Of a stretch of DNA of 64,000 nt, positions 8,125-18,497 are shown piece by piece (the stretch's first letter is position 1; every line of letters starts with the position of its first letter). The notes beneath the pieces were generated by a model. That model saw nothing but the letters and a program-made list of their open reading frames with translations, did no database searches and was not told the DNA's origin. Made by a program: the position numbers and the translations under genes. The stretch is taken from NCBI RefSeq assembly GCF_009601705.1, contig NZ_CP045687.1, positions 2,392,001 through 2,456,000 on the forward strand, read 5' to 3'. Source of the stretch: Sulfolobus sp. E5-1-F (GTDB taxonomy: Archaea > Thermoproteota > Thermoprotei_A > Sulfolobales > Sulfolobaceae).

Positions 8125-8182
8125 TGAGATTAATCATGAATTTCTGTATAATTCTGAAGAGTCCCACAAAGCAATGAGTAGC

Positions 8183-8198
8183 AGAAAGCTTATATAAT
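8183..8198 (+). promoter_or_regulatory. xylS promoter (BRE + TATA box)
   Basis: AGAAAG (8183-8188, purine-rich BRE) is followed by CTTATATAAT (8189-8198). The TATA centre lies 27 bp before the ATG at 8221 and there is no Shine-Dalgarno sequence, so the transcript is probably leaderless. Confidence 0.65.
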
Positions 8199-8220
8199 AG
8201 TTTTATGAAGAAGCCCTATA

Positions 8221-10419
8221 ATGAGAAAAGTAGGCAACTTAAATGTAGAAATAGAATTTATCACAGATAATATTGTTAGAATTTTGTATTATTATAGAAG
8301 GGAAGATTTTGTAGATAGTAGTTTAGTCGTATTACCTAACTTAGAGAAGATAGGTTTGAAAAGTGAAAATATTAGCTCATCTACACTCTCTTTCTCGAGT
8401 AAATCCCTCACTATAGATATAAACACCTCTAATGAAGAGTTAGTAATAAGGAATAGTAATGGGGAAATTGTAGTAAAAGAGAAGAGAAGGGATTTAAAGT
8501 TTAACGATGAGTTGTCCACTTACAACGTTATGCAAGAATTTGAGTTGAGTGAGGGTGAAAGATTGTATGGTTTAGGGCAACATGCAGGAGGAAATGGTTT
8601 AGGTCAATCTTCTGCCTATAGTTTGGACTATAATGGCCTTTCGATAACACTATCTCAGAGAAACACTGACATTGGAATTCCTTTCTTAGTTTCTAGTAAA
8701 GGTTATGGGATACTGTGGGATAACTATTCCCTTGCTTCAATAAGTCTTAAGAGGAACAAATTGAAGGTTTGGTTTGAAGCCGGTAAAAAGATAGATTATT
8801 ACGTGATTTACGGTAATTCTATAGATGATGTGATAAGAGGTTATAGAAGGTTGACCGGAGATGCTCCTCTCTTATCTAAATGGGCATATGGATATTGGCA
8901 GAGTAAAGAGAGATATAAATCGCAAGATGAGTTAGTAGGTGTAGTTAAGGAGTTTAGGGAAAAAGAGATACCTCTAGATGTAATAGTGTTAGACTGGAGA
9001 TATTGGGGAAAGTATGGTTGGAACGCTTTCCAATTTGATGAGACTGACTTTCCAAAACCTAATGAGATGGTTGAAAGAATTCATGAAATGAAAGCCAAGT
9101 TAGCAATATCAATATGGCCCACATTTGGAAAGGAAACCGAAGTTTTCAAGGATATGGAGAGCAAAGGATGCATAATCCAAGGGACTACTGCATTTAATCC
9201 TTTTAAGTATGAATGTAGGGAGCTCTTTTGGAGTTACGTTAAGAGATTTTACGATATAGGGGTAGACGCTTATTGGCTTGATGCCTCAGAGCCCGAAACC
9301 GGTCTTGGTTTAGTCTTCTTTTCTCCAATTCATGATGCGGACTTAGGAATTGGAAAAGGGTATGAGTACGTGAACGCATATTCGTTAATGGAAACTAAGG
9401 CTGTATATGAGGGACAAAGGAGAATTAGCAACAAAAGGGTTGTAATATTGACTAGATCTGCCTTTGCCGGTCAACAGAGACATTCTGCAATTAGTTGGTC
9501 TGGTGATGTATTGGGTGATTGGGCTACGTTGAGAGCTCAAATACCAGCTGGGCTTAACTTTTCAATTTCTGGCTTACCCTATTGGACTACTGACACCGGT
9601 GGTTTCTTCTCTGGAAATCCAGAAACTAAGGCATATGCTGAGATTTTCGTTAGGTGGTTCCAATGGAGTACATTCTGCCCTATCCTTAGAGTTCACGGCA
9701 CAATATTCCCTAAAGAGCCTTGGAGATTTCCGGGTGAATATCAAGACGTTATCCTTAAGTATATAAGGTTGAGATACAAATTACTGCCTTATATTTATTC
9801 ATTAGCGTGGATGACATACGGTAATGGATATACAATTATGAGACCATTAATTATGGATTTTAGGAATGATCAAAACGTTTACGATCTTGATGATCAATAC
9901 ATGTTTGGTCCCTACATAATGGTGTCCCCAGTTACTTTGCCGAGTATCAAGGAGAAAGAAGTTTACTTACCCTCTAGCGAGTACTGGTATGATTTCTGGA
10001 CAGGTAAGAAGTTTGAAGGAGGGAGGACAGTAAACGTAAAGATAACGTTAGATACGATTCCCTTATTTGTAAGAAGTGGTGCTATTTTACCATTATTAGG
10101 AAAAAACGTAAATAACGCTGAGGAGGATTGGGATGTAATTGAGCTAAGGGTTTTCCCAGATAAGGACGGCTATTTCGAATTATACGACGACGATGGGGTT
10201 ACGTATGATTACGAAAAGGGTAAGTATTATATAATACCAATTACTTGGGATGAGAATAAGCAGGAGCTCATTATAGGAAAGAAAAGAGGAGAGTTAGAAA
10301 TGGGTAAGAAAATAATTAAGATAATCTGGGTTGGGGAGGGTAAGGGTATTGGTTACACTAAGCCAGACGTTGAAGTAGAGTATGATGGTAAGGAAAGTAT
10401 TACGATGAAGAAACCTTAG
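8221..10419 (+). CDS. xylS: Alpha-xylosidase XylS, glycoside hydrolase family 31
   Basis: This 732-residue GH31 enzyme is very close in length and neighbourhood to the characterised S. solfataricus XylS, which releases alpha-1,6-xylose from isoprimeverose and xyloglucan oligosaccharides. The N-terminal beta-sandwich (about 1-220) precedes the TIM barrel. The catalytic nucleophile is Asp354 in YWLDASEPE and the acid/base is Asp429 in WSGDVLGDW. The WRYWGKYGWNAFQFDE region contributes to the subsite. C-terminal beta domains follow from about residue 580. It has its own TATA box and probably forms a transcription unit with the unknown protein 33 bp downstream. In a cytoplasmic route it would work with LacS on xyloglucan fragments, as reported for the S. 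solfataricus pair. Confidence 0.94.
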   Translation: MRKVGNLNVEIEFITDNIVRILYYYRREDFVDSSLVVLPNLEKIGLKSENISSSTLSFSSKSLTIDINTSNEELVIRNSNGEIVVKEKRRDLKFNDELSTYNVMQEFELSEGERLYGLGQHAGGNGLGQSSAYSLDYNGLSITLSQRNTDIGIPFLVSSKGYGILWDNYSLASISLKRNKLKVWFEAGKKIDYYVIYGNSIDDVIRGYRRLTGDAPLLSKWAYGYWQSKERYKSQDELVGVVKEFREKEIPLDVIVLDWRYWGKYGWNAFQFDETDFPKPNEMVERIHEMKAKLAISIWPTFGKETEVFKDMESKGCIIQGTTAFNPFKYECRELFWSYVKRFYDIGVDAYWLDASEPETGLGLVFFSPIHDADLGIGKGYEYVNAYSLMETKAVYEGQRRISNKRVVILTRSAFAGQQRHSAISWSGDVLGDWATLRAQIPAGLNFSISGLPYWTTDTGGFFSGNPETKAYAEIFVRWFQWSTFCPILRVHGTIFPKEPWRFPGEYQDVILKYIRLRYKLLPYIYSLAWMTYGNGYTIMRPLIMDFRNDQNVYDLDDQYMFGPYIMVSPVTLPSIKEKEVYLPSSEYWYDFWTGKKFEGGRTVNVKITLDTIPLFVRSGAILPLLGKNVNNAEEDWDVIELRVFPDKDGYFELYDDDGVTYDYEKGKYYIIPITWDENKQELIIGKKRGELEMGKKIIKIIWVGEGKGIGYTKPDVEVEYDGKESITMKKP

Positions 10420-10452
10420 GATTTTTAATTTCATAACTCTTTTGTCATTACG

Positions 10453-12231
10453 ATGATGGAATTTAAATTAGTGGTTTACGTTACGGCTCCAACTTTGGGA
10501 AGTCTAAACGAGGAAAGAACTAAGAAGCTTATTGAAGAACTTAAAGAGTTAGGAGTAGAGAAAGTCTATCTAGAAAATTATAGAGATGGGAAAGTGTTAG
10601 ATGTAAACATAATGACTAAGTTTAAAGAGATTTTTGAGAGGGAGTTCGAAGTTGCTGGAGGGATGGCAATTGGTACATGGGGTGAGGGATGGGGTGAAAT
10701 GGAAAATTTTGGTTTTAAAGTTGCGTGTATTGCAGATGAAAGAAATAGAGAGATGGTGAAGAACGTAGTTGAGGAGCAAGCTAAGGTGTTTGATGAGATA
10801 ATAATTGACGACTTCTGGGCTAATTGGTGCCATTCTGAAAAGGATGTAAAGTTGTTTAACTCAATGTATGGGTTAAATTTTACTAAAGATACATTGGTTA
10901 AAATGTTGAGGGATCCTGTCATATCGCGTTTATGGTGTGAGTACTCTTCGTCTCTAGTTTATAACGTCTCAAGAGATTACGTTGTAGAGCCAGCTAAAAA
11001 GGTCAATGGAAAAGTTAGAATAACTCTAAAGGTTGCTGAGTGGAGAGAGGACTTCTATCATAGGGGGCTTAAATTAGATAAGCTAGCCGAAATCTTTGAT
11101 AACATTTACGTTGGAACTGAGGCTAGGGAATATACAGCAAGATATGGTTCGCTATATATAGTTGATTACGTTAAGGGTATAGTTGGTGATAAATTAAAGG
11201 GTGTATGGTTTGATACATTTATAGGTGGAGAAGGTGGTGATTACGGTAGTTTTAAAACATATTTCCAGCAATTTGTCTTAAGTGCGTTTGGTCTCACGGA
11301 GGAAATTACACTGTTTGCAGCGGGAGATATTTTAGATCCAGAGAGAAAGCATTTGTTTGAGGGTATTAAGGAAAATAAGGCAAAGGTACAAGAATGGAGG
11401 AGAAACATTAGAGAATACAGCTCTATGGGTTTGAAGAGAATACCGCTCCAACACTTCATGGCTCAAAGAGTTGATAAATATGTAGAAGATCACTTGGGAA
11501 TAATGGGTATACCGTTAGAGGTTTCTAGCAGTGTAAATCCAGGTGATATAGTGCTCATAACTGAGTCAGATATTTACCATTTGGACATTATGGACTTACT
11601 TAATAAGGGAGTTAGCTTAATGTTTACGGCAAGTGCAGCTAAAAAGCTTATTGAGATTCTAGGGGATGTTGCACTAAAGGTTCTTGGTGTAAATAACGTG
11701 ATTTACGATAATGTTATTGCTAACGCATTAACTAGGGATGGGAAAGTATTCTATTGGTCATACTACAAAAGGCAATCCAATTTCCCTGTTGGGCCCATAT
11801 TTTCCCTAAATGGTGCATCACCAATCCTTTACGCTTATGATGGTGTGGAGTTTTATCCAGTAGTCTTTCAGAATACGTATTCTAACGGAAGAGTTTATGT
11901 TATATCGCTTACCACTTACTTACCGTATCTGATTTCAGAATTCTATCCAGGTATTGCAAGGCAGATCATTAGGGACATTGTCGGAGATCACATAGGTATA
12001 AAGGCTATTGCAACTTACCCCTTCTTATTTTCTTTAATAGTTAAAAGGGATGGAGTGGTAACTGTATTAAATTTAAATGACTTCCCAATTAGGCTAACGT
12101 TAAGTATTGATCCCAAAAGGTATAAAATAAGTAACGTACAAGACATGAAAGTATTACAGTCTAATGAAAATGAGATTAGGATAAGATTAAAAGAAAACTC
12201 ATTTGGTGTAGTGAGACTTGAGAAAGTTTAA
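10453..12231 (+). CDS. Unrecognised large protein, glycoside-hydrolase-like architecture, downstream of xylS
   Basis: I do not recognise the family of this 592-residue protein. What can be seen: an N-terminal region (about 1-330) with alternating strands and helices, as in a TIM barrel, containing acidic clusters in positions that could be catalytic ([10 protein letters not shown] at 116-125, [34 protein letters not shown]). A middle alpha/beta part ([20 protein letters not shown] onward) resembles the Rossmann-like domain of GH42-type enzymes. A C-terminal beta-rich domain ends the chain. There is no signal peptide or membrane segment. It follows xylS by 33 bp, with a TATA-like TTTTTAATTT at about 10421, and its stop codon interlocks with that of lacS. 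Context suggests a cytoplasmic glycosidase or sugar-binding enzyme for xyloglucan-type oligosaccharides. This is inference. Confidence 0.75.
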   Translation: MMEFKLVVYVTAPTLGSLNEERTKKLIEELKELGVEKVYLENYRDGKVLDVNIMTKFKEIFEREFEVAGGMAIGTWGEGWGEMENFGFKVACIADERNREMVKNVVEEQAKVFDEIIIDDFWANWCHSEKDVKLFNSMYGLNFTKDTLVKMLRDPVISRLWCEYSSSLVYNVSRDYVVEPAKKVNGKVRITLKVAEWREDFYHRGLKLDKLAEIFDNIYVGTEAREYTARYGSLYIVDYVKGIVGDKLKGVWFDTFIGGEGGDYGSFKTYFQQFVLSAFGLTEEITLFAAGDILDPERKHLFEGIKENKAKVQEWRRNIREYSSMGLKRIPLQHFMAQRVDKYVEDHLGIMGIPLEVSSSVNPGDIVLITESDIYHLDIMDLLNKGVSLMFTASAAKKLIEILGDVALKVLGVNNVIYDNVIANALTRDGKVFYWSYYKRQSNFPVGPIFSLNGASPILYAYDGVEFYPVVFQNTYSNGRVYVISLTTYLPYLISEFYPGIARQIIRDIVGDHIGIKAIATYPFLFSLIVKRDGVVTVLNLNDFPIRLTLSIDPKRYKISNVQDMKVLQSNENEIRIRLKENSFGVVRLEKV

Positions 12232-13697
12232 TGCCTTAATGGTTTTACTGGAGGTACGCTGTTTAAGTGTTCTATTTCATCAGTTATTCCACCATTTGTG
12301 GCTATTTCCTTGTATACGAGGGCTGAAGGTCTCCAGTATAGTCTTTTAGTATTGTAATCAACTTTTAACAAACCAAATCTCATAGAGAAGCCTGAAGCCC
12401 ATTCGTAATTATCAGCCAAAGACCAATGTAAATACCCTCTAACATCGGCACCACTATTTATTGCTCTGTGAACTTGATAAACATGAGATACTAAGTAATA
12501 GGGCCTTTGATAATCCGCATCATCTGCAATACCGTTTTCAGTAACATACATATAGAGATGATATCTATTCCAGTATTTTGTCAGAACATCGTATAGTCCT
12601 TCTGGGAAGAACTCCCAGCCGAAATCACTGGTTGGTAGTCCCGCTAAGCTCACAGAATTTCTCTCACACCCATGACCGTAACCTCCTAGACTAACATATC
12701 CTTTTTCAGTCTTCTTAACTACAGTCCTAGTGTAATAATTGACGCCAATCCAATCCAATCTACTCTTTAGATCATCCCTTACGACCTTCTCATTTCCTCT
12801 GTTGATTTCACCCTTAATTATTGCATCAAAAAATCCCCATCTATTATCGTATTCAGCCATTTCCACAGCTTCCATATCTTTTTCAGTTAAAGGTTGGAAT
12901 GAACTATTTGCGTAGATTATTCCAACTGGTTTTTTAGTAACACTTTTTATTGCGTCATATGCCCTTGCGTGAGCTTGAATAATGTTGTACATTGCCTTAC
13001 GGGAAAGTTCAAAGCTTAGGTACCCTGGAGGAAAACCGGACTTAACACCAACGTATCCTAAACCTCCAACAACGTTTGGCTCATTCATTGTCGAATATTC
13101 ATCTACCAAGTCATCGAATTTCCAAGCTATATAGGCTGAGAACCTGGCGAACTCGTAAACTGTCCTAGTACTTAGCCAACCAGTTGGACCAGTTAAATCT
13201 CCTCTTCTTACTCTAATTGGGTCATGTAACCATAGAGGTAATGGCCAATGGTACATGTTTAATATAAAGTAAAGTCCTCTACTTTTAAGGTCATTAAATA
13301 TTTCCCTATAGTGGTTTAACGCGTTTTTGTTAGCATATTCGTCGAGTCTTTTTAACTCGTTTTCGTTAATCTCAACCTCTATGACATCTTGCTTTGATTC
13401 ATCTAAGTTTTGTGGTTTTGGTAATGGATTGGGAAATATTCTAGACCATTCTACGTTCAATCTAGCTATTTTTAATCCCATTTTTTGAGCATTGTCATGG
13501 AATGTCTTATAGTTTCCCCAATATCCTGGCCCATTCTCAGGAAAATCTCCACTCACTAATCCCGCTGCGATATTTTCTGGATCGTGAACCCATTTATACC
13601 AGTCTGTATTTGGATCTTCTGACCCTGGGGATCCCATTTCTGATTGAAATCCAGCTTGAGACCAACCAAACCTAAAGCTCTTTGGAAACTGGTACAT
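12228..13697 (-). CDS. lacS: Beta-glycosidase LacS, glycoside hydrolase family 1
   Basis: This 489-residue GH1 enzyme is nearly identical to the S. solfataricus LacS (beta-galactosidase/beta-glucosidase/beta-fucosidase), with scattered substitutions from the first residues onward (MYQFPKSF). The acid/base Glu206 in TMNEPN and the nucleophile Glu387 in YVTENG are both present. GH1 signatures such as the N-terminal [11 protein letters not shown] and the aglycone-site WSLADNYEW are intact. The length is exactly that of the known enzyme. It is cytoplasmic, releases glucose or galactose from beta-linked oligosaccharides, and is transcribed towards xylS. The last 4 bp (TTAA) serve as stop codons for both convergent genes. 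The MFS gene lies 21 bp upstream on the same strand, so co-transcription is possible. Confidence 0.97.
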   Translation of the reverse strand: MYQFPKSFRFGWSQAGFQSEMGSPGSEDPNTDWYKWVHDPENIAAGLVSGDFPENGPGYWGNYKTFHDNAQKMGLKIARLNVEWSRIFPNPLPKPQNLDESKQDVIEVEINENELKRLDEYANKNALNHYREIFNDLKSRGLYFILNMYHWPLPLWLHDPIRVRRGDLTGPTGWLSTRTVYEFARFSAYIAWKFDDLVDEYSTMNEPNVVGGLGYVGVKSGFPPGYLSFELSRKAMYNIIQAHARAYDAIKSVTKKPVGIIYANSSFQPLTEKDMEAVEMAEYDNRWGFFDAIIKGEINRGNEKVVRDDLKSRLDWIGVNYYTRTVVKKTEKGYVSLGGYGHGCERNSVSLAGLPTSDFGWEFFPEGLYDVLTKYWNRYHLYMYVTENGIADDADYQRPYYLVSHVYQVHRAINSGADVRGYLHWSLADNYEWASGFSMRFGLLKVDYNTKRLYWRPSALVYKEIATNGGITDEIEHLNSVPPVKPLRH

Positions 13698-13717
13698 GGT
13701 TTTCTTTATGATTAATA

Positions 13718-14854
13718 TTATTTAAGCTTTGAGCGAGTATCTTTTATCGTTAAGAACAAGGGAGATACTGAGAACCTTAGGATAGAGGATATGATAAGCA
13801 TAAGATCTATTGAGTAAATTGGACTGTAAAGCTGTGAAACATAATTATATGCTACCCCTCCCAATATTGATCCAGTCATTACTCCAAAGCCTACTGTCAA
13901 ATTATAAACTGCCAAATTTTTTCTTATCGTTTGATCATCTGAGTTATCAAATATGTAGGCAATGTAAGTTACTGATCCAACAGCATTGGTAAATCCACTG
14001 GCTAGGTTTACAATATAATAAATAATATAAATGGAATTAGACAAGGCGTAAGATAATGGATAGATAGTATAAAGTGCGCTCCCGAGGAAAAGCGTTAATT
14101 TTCTCTTAGTATCCGTTAGTTTAGCTACAAGTTTTTGAAACATAATTGTGGTTACTCCAGTTTCCACACTCAATATTGCTATATTTTCATCACTCATATG
14201 AAATTTATACACTTGGGCTAACGGGAAGATTGGCCACGCTAATGATAATACTAGATTAAAAAGGTATACTGTAGTTAGAAATCTTCTTAACAATGGTGTG
14301 CTTTTAACTCTCTTTTCTTCGTATATTGTATCAGTCTCTATTTTTCTAGACAAGTAAGCAGAACCAACCAGCATTAACCCGGAGACAAGGAAGAACTCTC
14401 TTATTAACTCTGTATTACTTCCAGTAACCAAACCTGTTACTAAAGTAGCTACTAATGCGCCTATGGTTCCATAAACTAGGTATAGGGATAATGTAGATCC
14501 TCTATTATTCTTACTTATTTTATCCATTACCAAATTCCATCCAAAATTGGTAATACCAATACTTATCGTGATAATAAAATAAATAATAAGGAATGTCAAG
14601 TTAAAGGGTATAAACGCGCTTATTACCCATAGTAGACCATTAACTATTGTGCCTATAAATATTAAGAGTTTAGCTTTGGATTTGATGAAGTTTAAGAAAT
14701 ATTGTGAAATGTTAGGTACTGCGTTAGTTGCTGAGGTGATTAAGGCTAATTCCTCTGAATTCATTCCAAAGTATGCTGAGACAAATGATATGAAGGGATT
14801 TACCAGATTATTAGCAAGATTTGATAATATTGCAAAAATTTTCAGATATTTCAA
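13718..14854 (-). CDS. Major facilitator superfamily transporter, possible sugar importer
   Basis: This 378-residue polytopic protein has about 11-12 predicted membrane helices. It is an MFS-like permease with no ATPase. It is a clear paralogue of the protein at 23547-24680: both begin with [20 protein letters not shown] and share the central block [14 protein letters not shown]. The start is a TTG at 14854, because an in-frame TAG lies immediately upstream and no ATG is available. It sits 21 bp upstream of lacS on the same strand, which suggests uptake of a beta-glycoside or its product. The substrate is unproven. Confidence 0.78.
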   Translation of the reverse strand: MKYLKIFAILSNLANNLVNPFISFVSAYFGMNSEELALITSATNAVPNISQYFLNFIKSKAKLLIFIGTIVNGLLWVISAFIPFNLTFLIIYFIITISIGITNFGWNLVMDKISKNNRGSTLSLYLVYGTIGALVATLVTGLVTGSNTELIREFFLVSGLMLVGSAYLSRKIETDTIYEEKRVKSTPLLRRFLTTVYLFNLVLSLAWPIFPLAQVYKFHMSDENIAILSVETGVTTIMFQKLVAKLTDTKRKLTLFLGSALYTIYPLSYALSNSIYIIYYIVNLASGFTNAVGSVTYIAYIFDNSDDQTIRKNLAVYNLTVGFGVMTGSILGGVAYNYVSQLYSPIYSIDLMLIISSILRFSVSPLFLTIKDTRSKLK

Positions 14855-15044
14855 CTAAGTTCACTAGTAATATTCCATTAGGAAATTAAAAGTTATCTTA
14901 CAATAGTAATGGTGTGGGAAAGCCAAAAATACTAGATGTAGACGTAATACTACAAGGTTATTAATTATAGAAAACTTTAAAAAGTGAAAGGAAAGTTCCC
15001 AATTTTTTACTACAATTTATTAATTTTTTGGTATAAAGAGAGAT

Positions 15045-15054
15045 TAATTTAAAA
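15045..15054 (+). promoter_or_regulatory. TATA box of the amidohydrolase gene
   Basis: TAATTTAAAA is preceded by purine-rich AAAGAGAGAT. Its centre is about 29 bp before the ATG at 15079, which supports that start over the TTG at 15070 and implies a leaderless mRNA. Confidence 0.5.
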
Positions 15055-15078
15055 GGCATCAAATTCAAATTGTATTTT

Positions 15079-15924
15079 ATGGGTTACGTAGATGCTCACA
15101 CACACGTCTGGTTTAAGGAGGCTCTACCCAACGAATTCTTCTCTAACGATTCTGGTTACGAGTATACTCCGCCTAGTATTCAAGATACTTTAAAGGAGAT
15201 GAATAGTGTTAATATTGATTATATAGTTATAATAGCATACCCCAGTAGGGAAATATGGCGTACTAAGGAAGATTTTCCAATCAATATGATAAAAGTTGTT
15301 AAGGAGTACGCGAATAGGTTTTCTATTGTTGGTGGTATTGAGCCAAACAAGTTAAGTCTTAGCGAGGCTAAGGGATGGTTAGAAAAACAATATGAGGCTG
15401 GAGTTTCTGGTTTTAAATTACACCCAGTTCACTCTCACGTAAAGCCAAATGCTTATAGAGAAGAGGAAGGCGGTCTAAAACAACTTGAATTACTTTATGA
15501 ATTCGCGCAAGATCATAACTTGCCAGTTATTATCCACACTGGTACTAGCGTGTTTTTAAACGCTAGGAATAAGTACGCTGATCCAATATTCGTTGATGAC
15601 GTTGCAGTAGATTTTCCAAGGCTTAAGATTGTGTTAGCTCACATGGGCAGACCAAATTATGTTCCAACTGCTTTCCAACTAGTTAGAATAAGGAAGAACA
15701 TTTTCGGTGAGATTTCTTCCATACCTCCCAAAAAACTGTTGGAGTATTTACCTAGACTTGAGGAAATAAGTTATAAGACTATTTATGGTAGTGATTACGG
15801 AGGGCCAGGCATAAAAGGTATAGCGTATAATTTGAAAGAGTTTATGTCAATAAACATCAGTGAAGAAGCAAAGCTCAAGATGGCTAGTGATAATCCTAAA
15901 GCCTTGTATAAACCTTTAGAGTAG
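15079..15924 (+). CDS. Amidohydrolase-superfamily enzyme (amidohydrolase 2 type), possible sugar lactonase
   Basis: This 281-residue metal-dependent TIM-barrel hydrolase shows the superfamily metal ligands: HTH near the N-terminus (VDAHTHVW), KLHPVHSH in strand 4, His in VIIHTGTS, His in VLAHMGRPNY and the catalytic Asp in IYGSDYGGPG. The ATG at 15079 fits the upstream TATA box. Members of this family include sugar lactonases (L-fuconolactonase type), decarboxylases and amidases. Next to sugar dehydrogenases and enolase-superfamily dehydratases, a lactonase role is an attractive inference but unproven. It ends convergently with the following oxidoreductase gene, overlapping by 9 bp. Confidence 0.75.
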   Translation: MGYVDAHTHVWFKEALPNEFFSNDSGYEYTPPSIQDTLKEMNSVNIDYIVIIAYPSREIWRTKEDFPINMIKVVKEYANRFSIVGGIEPNKLSLSEAKGWLEKQYEAGVSGFKLHPVHSHVKPNAYREEEGGLKQLELLYEFAQDHNLPVIIHTGTSVFLNARNKYADPIFVDDVAVDFPRLKIVLAHMGRPNYVPTAFQLVRIRKNIFGEISSIPPKKLLEYLPRLEEISYKTIYGSDYGGPGIKGIAYNLKEFMSINISEEAKLKMASDNPKALYKPLE

Positions 15925-16983
15925 TATTTTTACCTCCCTATCCTCAAGTGATGACCTATATATTCCATCTATAATAGAATGAAGGATTATGCTCTCCTCA
16001 CCAGTTACTGGAGGTTCCTTATTCAGTAAAATACTATCCACAAAGGCCCTTATCATTTCGAAGTATATGTCAACCTTCCTTAGTACTGGCTTAGTGTCAG
16101 TAAGGAAGTTCTCGGTTCTACTGTGAAAAGAAATATCCATAATCGCCTCATGTCCACTTCCTTCAATGCCTCCCTTATCCCCTAGCACCCTTATGTAACT
16201 TTTTTCCTCTACATGGGATACATTCGCAGCCCAACCAACTTCTATTATTAAACTTACATCACCCTCAAGCTTTACAAATCCTACTGCATAATCATCCAAA
16301 CTGAAATTCTCCGGATCCCAGTTACCCCAATTGAATTTAACTTCTTCCTTTTTATTTCCGAACTTCGTATATACCTTACCCATTACACTTATTGGCTTTC
16401 TAAACTTTAACAGGGTAAGCAAATTATCTATTAAATAGCATCCTATATCCAATAGTGCACCTCTTCCTCCAGAAAGCGTTTTGTCAATAAATGTAGGAAT
16501 TCCTGGTATTCCTCTCCTCCTCACTAGGTACCCATAAGCCACGTAGGGCTCTCCCAATAAACCCCTATCAACAATCTCTTTACCATATTGCAATGCTGGA
16601 GAGAATCTACTCCAGTACCCTACCATCAACTTTAATCCCTTATTTCTAGCCGTATTGACCACTTCTTTAACCTCATCTAAGTTAGCCCCTAATGGTTTAT
16701 CAACTAACACATTAACTCCCTTACCTAGAACGTCCTTAGCGATCTTGGAATGTAATCCAGTTGGCGTAACAATGCTTACAGCATCGAGGGATTCCTTTTC
16801 TGTCATCTCCATGTAATCTGTGTAACATTTAATCTTGAATTGTGAGGAAACTTCTTCACATCTTTCCTTGTTTACATCAGCTATAGCTACAATATCTACT
16901 TTATCGTTAAGCTTAGTTAACGGTATTAAATGTCTATTTCGTCCATGTCCACCTACTCCTATGATTCCATATCTGATTTTCAT
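15916..16983 (-). CDS. Gfo/Idh/MocA-family oxidoreductase (sugar or polyol dehydrogenase)
   Basis: This 355-residue NAD(P)-dependent oxidoreductase has an N-terminal Rossmann fold with GVGGHGRNRH (residues 9-18) for dinucleotide binding. The strand with the catalytic-lysine motif reads DKPLGANL (EKP in most members). A C-terminal alpha/beta domain carries GGRGALLDIGCYLID, including the usual GG-x-D-x-G-x-H-like segment but with Cys-Tyr where His often stands. The gene is monocistronic, with an ATG at 16983. Such enzymes oxidise C1 or other positions of pyranoses or inositols. It is one of four paralogues in this region (with 18480, 22104-23194 pseudogene and 27263). Confidence 0.84.
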   Translation of the reverse strand: MKIRYGIIGVGGHGRNRHLIPLTKLNDKVDIVAIADVNKERCEEVSSQFKIKCYTDYMEMTEKESLDAVSIVTPTGLHSKIAKDVLGKGVNVLVDKPLGANLDEVKEVVNTARNKGLKLMVGYWSRFSPALQYGKEIVDRGLLGEPYVAYGYLVRRRGIPGIPTFIDKTLSGGRGALLDIGCYLIDNLLTLLKFRKPISVMGKVYTKFGNKKEEVKFNWGNWDPENFSLDDYAVGFVKLEGDVSLIIEVGWAANVSHVEEKSYIRVLGDKGGIEGSGHEAIMDISFHSRTENFLTDTKPVLRKVDIYFEMIRAFVDSILLNKEPPVTGEESIILHSIIDGIYRSSLEDREVKILL

Positions 16984-17265
16984 ATATGTAATAGCCTGGG
17001 AAAGGTTTTAAACTATCATGTACTAAGATTTAACAATTGTTAAAAAAATGAAATATACGGCCCATTTAATGCTAGAAAAGTCACTAAAATGTCCAATTGT
17101 CCTTCAAAATATTTTTTTAAAATGTAGGGATTTGTATGAAAACAATTTGGTGGTTCAGTGTATTACTAGATTAGTAGGATTGATTTATATATTCCTAGTT
17201 TGATATAAGTATGTGGCAGTAAGCTTTAAAAACTTCAATATACATTTATACATTAGTGAAAGAAA

Positions 17266-17436
17266 ATGGCTTTGCTACAGTTGAGGAAAAAGGAAGAACA
17301 GACAAAGAAAAGAGATGAAAAAGAAAGGGAGGAAGAAATAATATCAATTGATAAACTCCCAGAGGAGTATCTGAGACTTGAGTATCCAAATGATTGGAAG
17401 TATCTCCAAAAGGTAAAGGGATATAGTGTTTTTTGA
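17266..17436 (+). CDS. Small charged protein, 56 residues, unknown function
   Basis: An ATG at 17266 opens 56 codons to a TGA at 17434-17436. A TATA-like GCTTTAAAAA (17223-17232) and a GTGA element (17256-17259) precede it, and an in-frame stop just upstream fixes the start. The first half is a lysine/glutamate-rich helix likely to be coiled coil. The second half is a compact motif rich in Tyr, Leu and Trp (EYLRLEYPNDWKYLQ). It lies 35 bp upstream of the aldo/keto reductase gene on the same strand. I cannot name a family. The codon pattern and expression signals make it more believable than the 205-codon frame antisense to it. Confidence 0.6.
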   Translation: MALLQLRKKEEQTKKRDEKEREEEIISIDKLPEEYLRLEYPNDWKYLQKVKGYSVF

Positions 17437-17471
17437 AACTATAAATAATAGTTGTTACTAGTTTTATACGT

Positions 17472-18497
17472 ATGAAGTATGTTAGATTAGGTGAATCTGG
17501 AGTTAAGGTATCCCAAGTTGCAATAGGCACGTGGTTTCTTCCTAGATTACAAGAGAAAGACGAACTAGGTATATATAAGGTAGATAAAGAGACTACATTA
17601 AAGATCCTTAAAAGGGCATATGATGAGGGAGTAAACTTCATAGATACTGCAAATAGATACCACGGTGCTATGGCTCCAGTTGATTTAGCGCATGTTGGTA
17701 ATGCTGAGCGTATTGTAGGAGAATTTCTAAAAACTGTTGATAGAGAATCTGTTGTAATTTCAACAAAGGTTAGGGGAAAGATGGGTAACTTCGTTAATGG
17801 AGAGGGTTTGTCTAGAAAACATATAAATTGGCAAATTAAGGAGAGTTTAAAAAGGTTAGGCACAACATATATAGATCTCTATTTCATACATTGGCCAGAT
17901 CCTGATACTCCCAAGTTAGAGACCTTGAGAACATTGAATAGTTTGGTCAACAATGGGTTGGTTTATTATTTAGGTGTTAGCAATCATTCTGCAGTAGATG
18001 TGATAGAATTCCTACAGTTAAGTGAGAGGTATTACTTGGAGAAATTTGTCGTAATGCAAGAAAAATATAACATGTTGGAAAGGGATATAGAGAAAGATAA
18101 GATTGATGTTGCAAAAAGATATGGATTAGCAATTATGGCTTATTCCCCATTAGCTCAAGGATTTCTCACTGGAAAGTATATAGATAAAAATAACTGGAAG
18201 GTAGAGGAACTCAGTAGAGCAACTATAAGTGAAGACTTCAAGAAGAGATACTTTACCGACGTTAATTTAAAGATATTATTAGGGCTAAGGGATATCGCAT
18301 CAGAACTAGGGATAACTCTCTCCCAACTAGCTATTGCTTGGCTTCTGAAGAGAGGTGAGCAGCACGGAGTTACAGTTATCCCACTTATAGGAGCTAGTAA
18401 AGTAGAACACTTAGAGGATAACTTATCAGCCTTAAATGTTAACTTGAGAGATGAACATATGAAAAGAATAGACGAAATATTAGGAGTAGCCACATGA
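17472..18497 (+). CDS. Aldo/keto reductase
   Basis: This 341-residue AKR resembles the potassium-channel beta-subunit/YajO group and uses NADPH or NADH to interconvert aldehydes and alcohols. The catalytic tetrad is complete: Asp58 in FIDTANRY, Tyr63, Lys99 in STKVRG and His140 in FIHWPDP. The cofactor-binding C-terminal part with LIGASKVEHLEDN is present. It probably acts on sugars or their aldehydes, as related archaeal AKRs do. It starts at an ATG 35 bp after the 56-residue gene and overlaps the convergent Gfo/Idh/MocA gene by 18 bp at its 3' end. Confidence 0.88.
   Translation: MKYVRLGESGVKVSQVAIGTWFLPRLQEKDELGIYKVDKETTLKILKRAYDEGVNFIDTANRYHGAMAPVDLAHVGNAERIVGEFLKTVDRESVVISTKVRGKMGNFVNGEGLSRKHINWQIKESLKRLGTTYIDLYFIHWPDPDTPKLETLRTLNSLVNNGLVYYLGVSNHSAVDVIEFLQLSERYYLEKFVVMQEKYNMLERDIEKDKIDVAKRYGLAIMAYSPLAQGFLTGKYIDKNNWKVEELSRATISEDFKKRYFTDVNLKILLGLRDIASELGITLSQLAIAWLLKRGEQHGVTVIPLIGASKVEHLEDNLSALNVNLRDEHMKRIDEILGVAT

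Larger units (their letters stand above)
7624..8182. other. Intergenic gene graveyard between GH78 remnant and xylS
   Basis: About 560 bp without an intact gene. Two short stretches look like decayed coding sequence and are listed separately (7709-7819 minus, 7960-8124 plus). The middle (7845-7880) is very AT-rich. The right end carries the xylS promoter. Confidence 0.5.

Noticed and set aside
17246-17863. 205-codon minus-strand frame over the small gene and the start of the AKR gene
   Set aside because: It is antisense to a solid AKR gene and has low-complexity, phenylalanine/proline/serine-rich composition with no recognisable motif.
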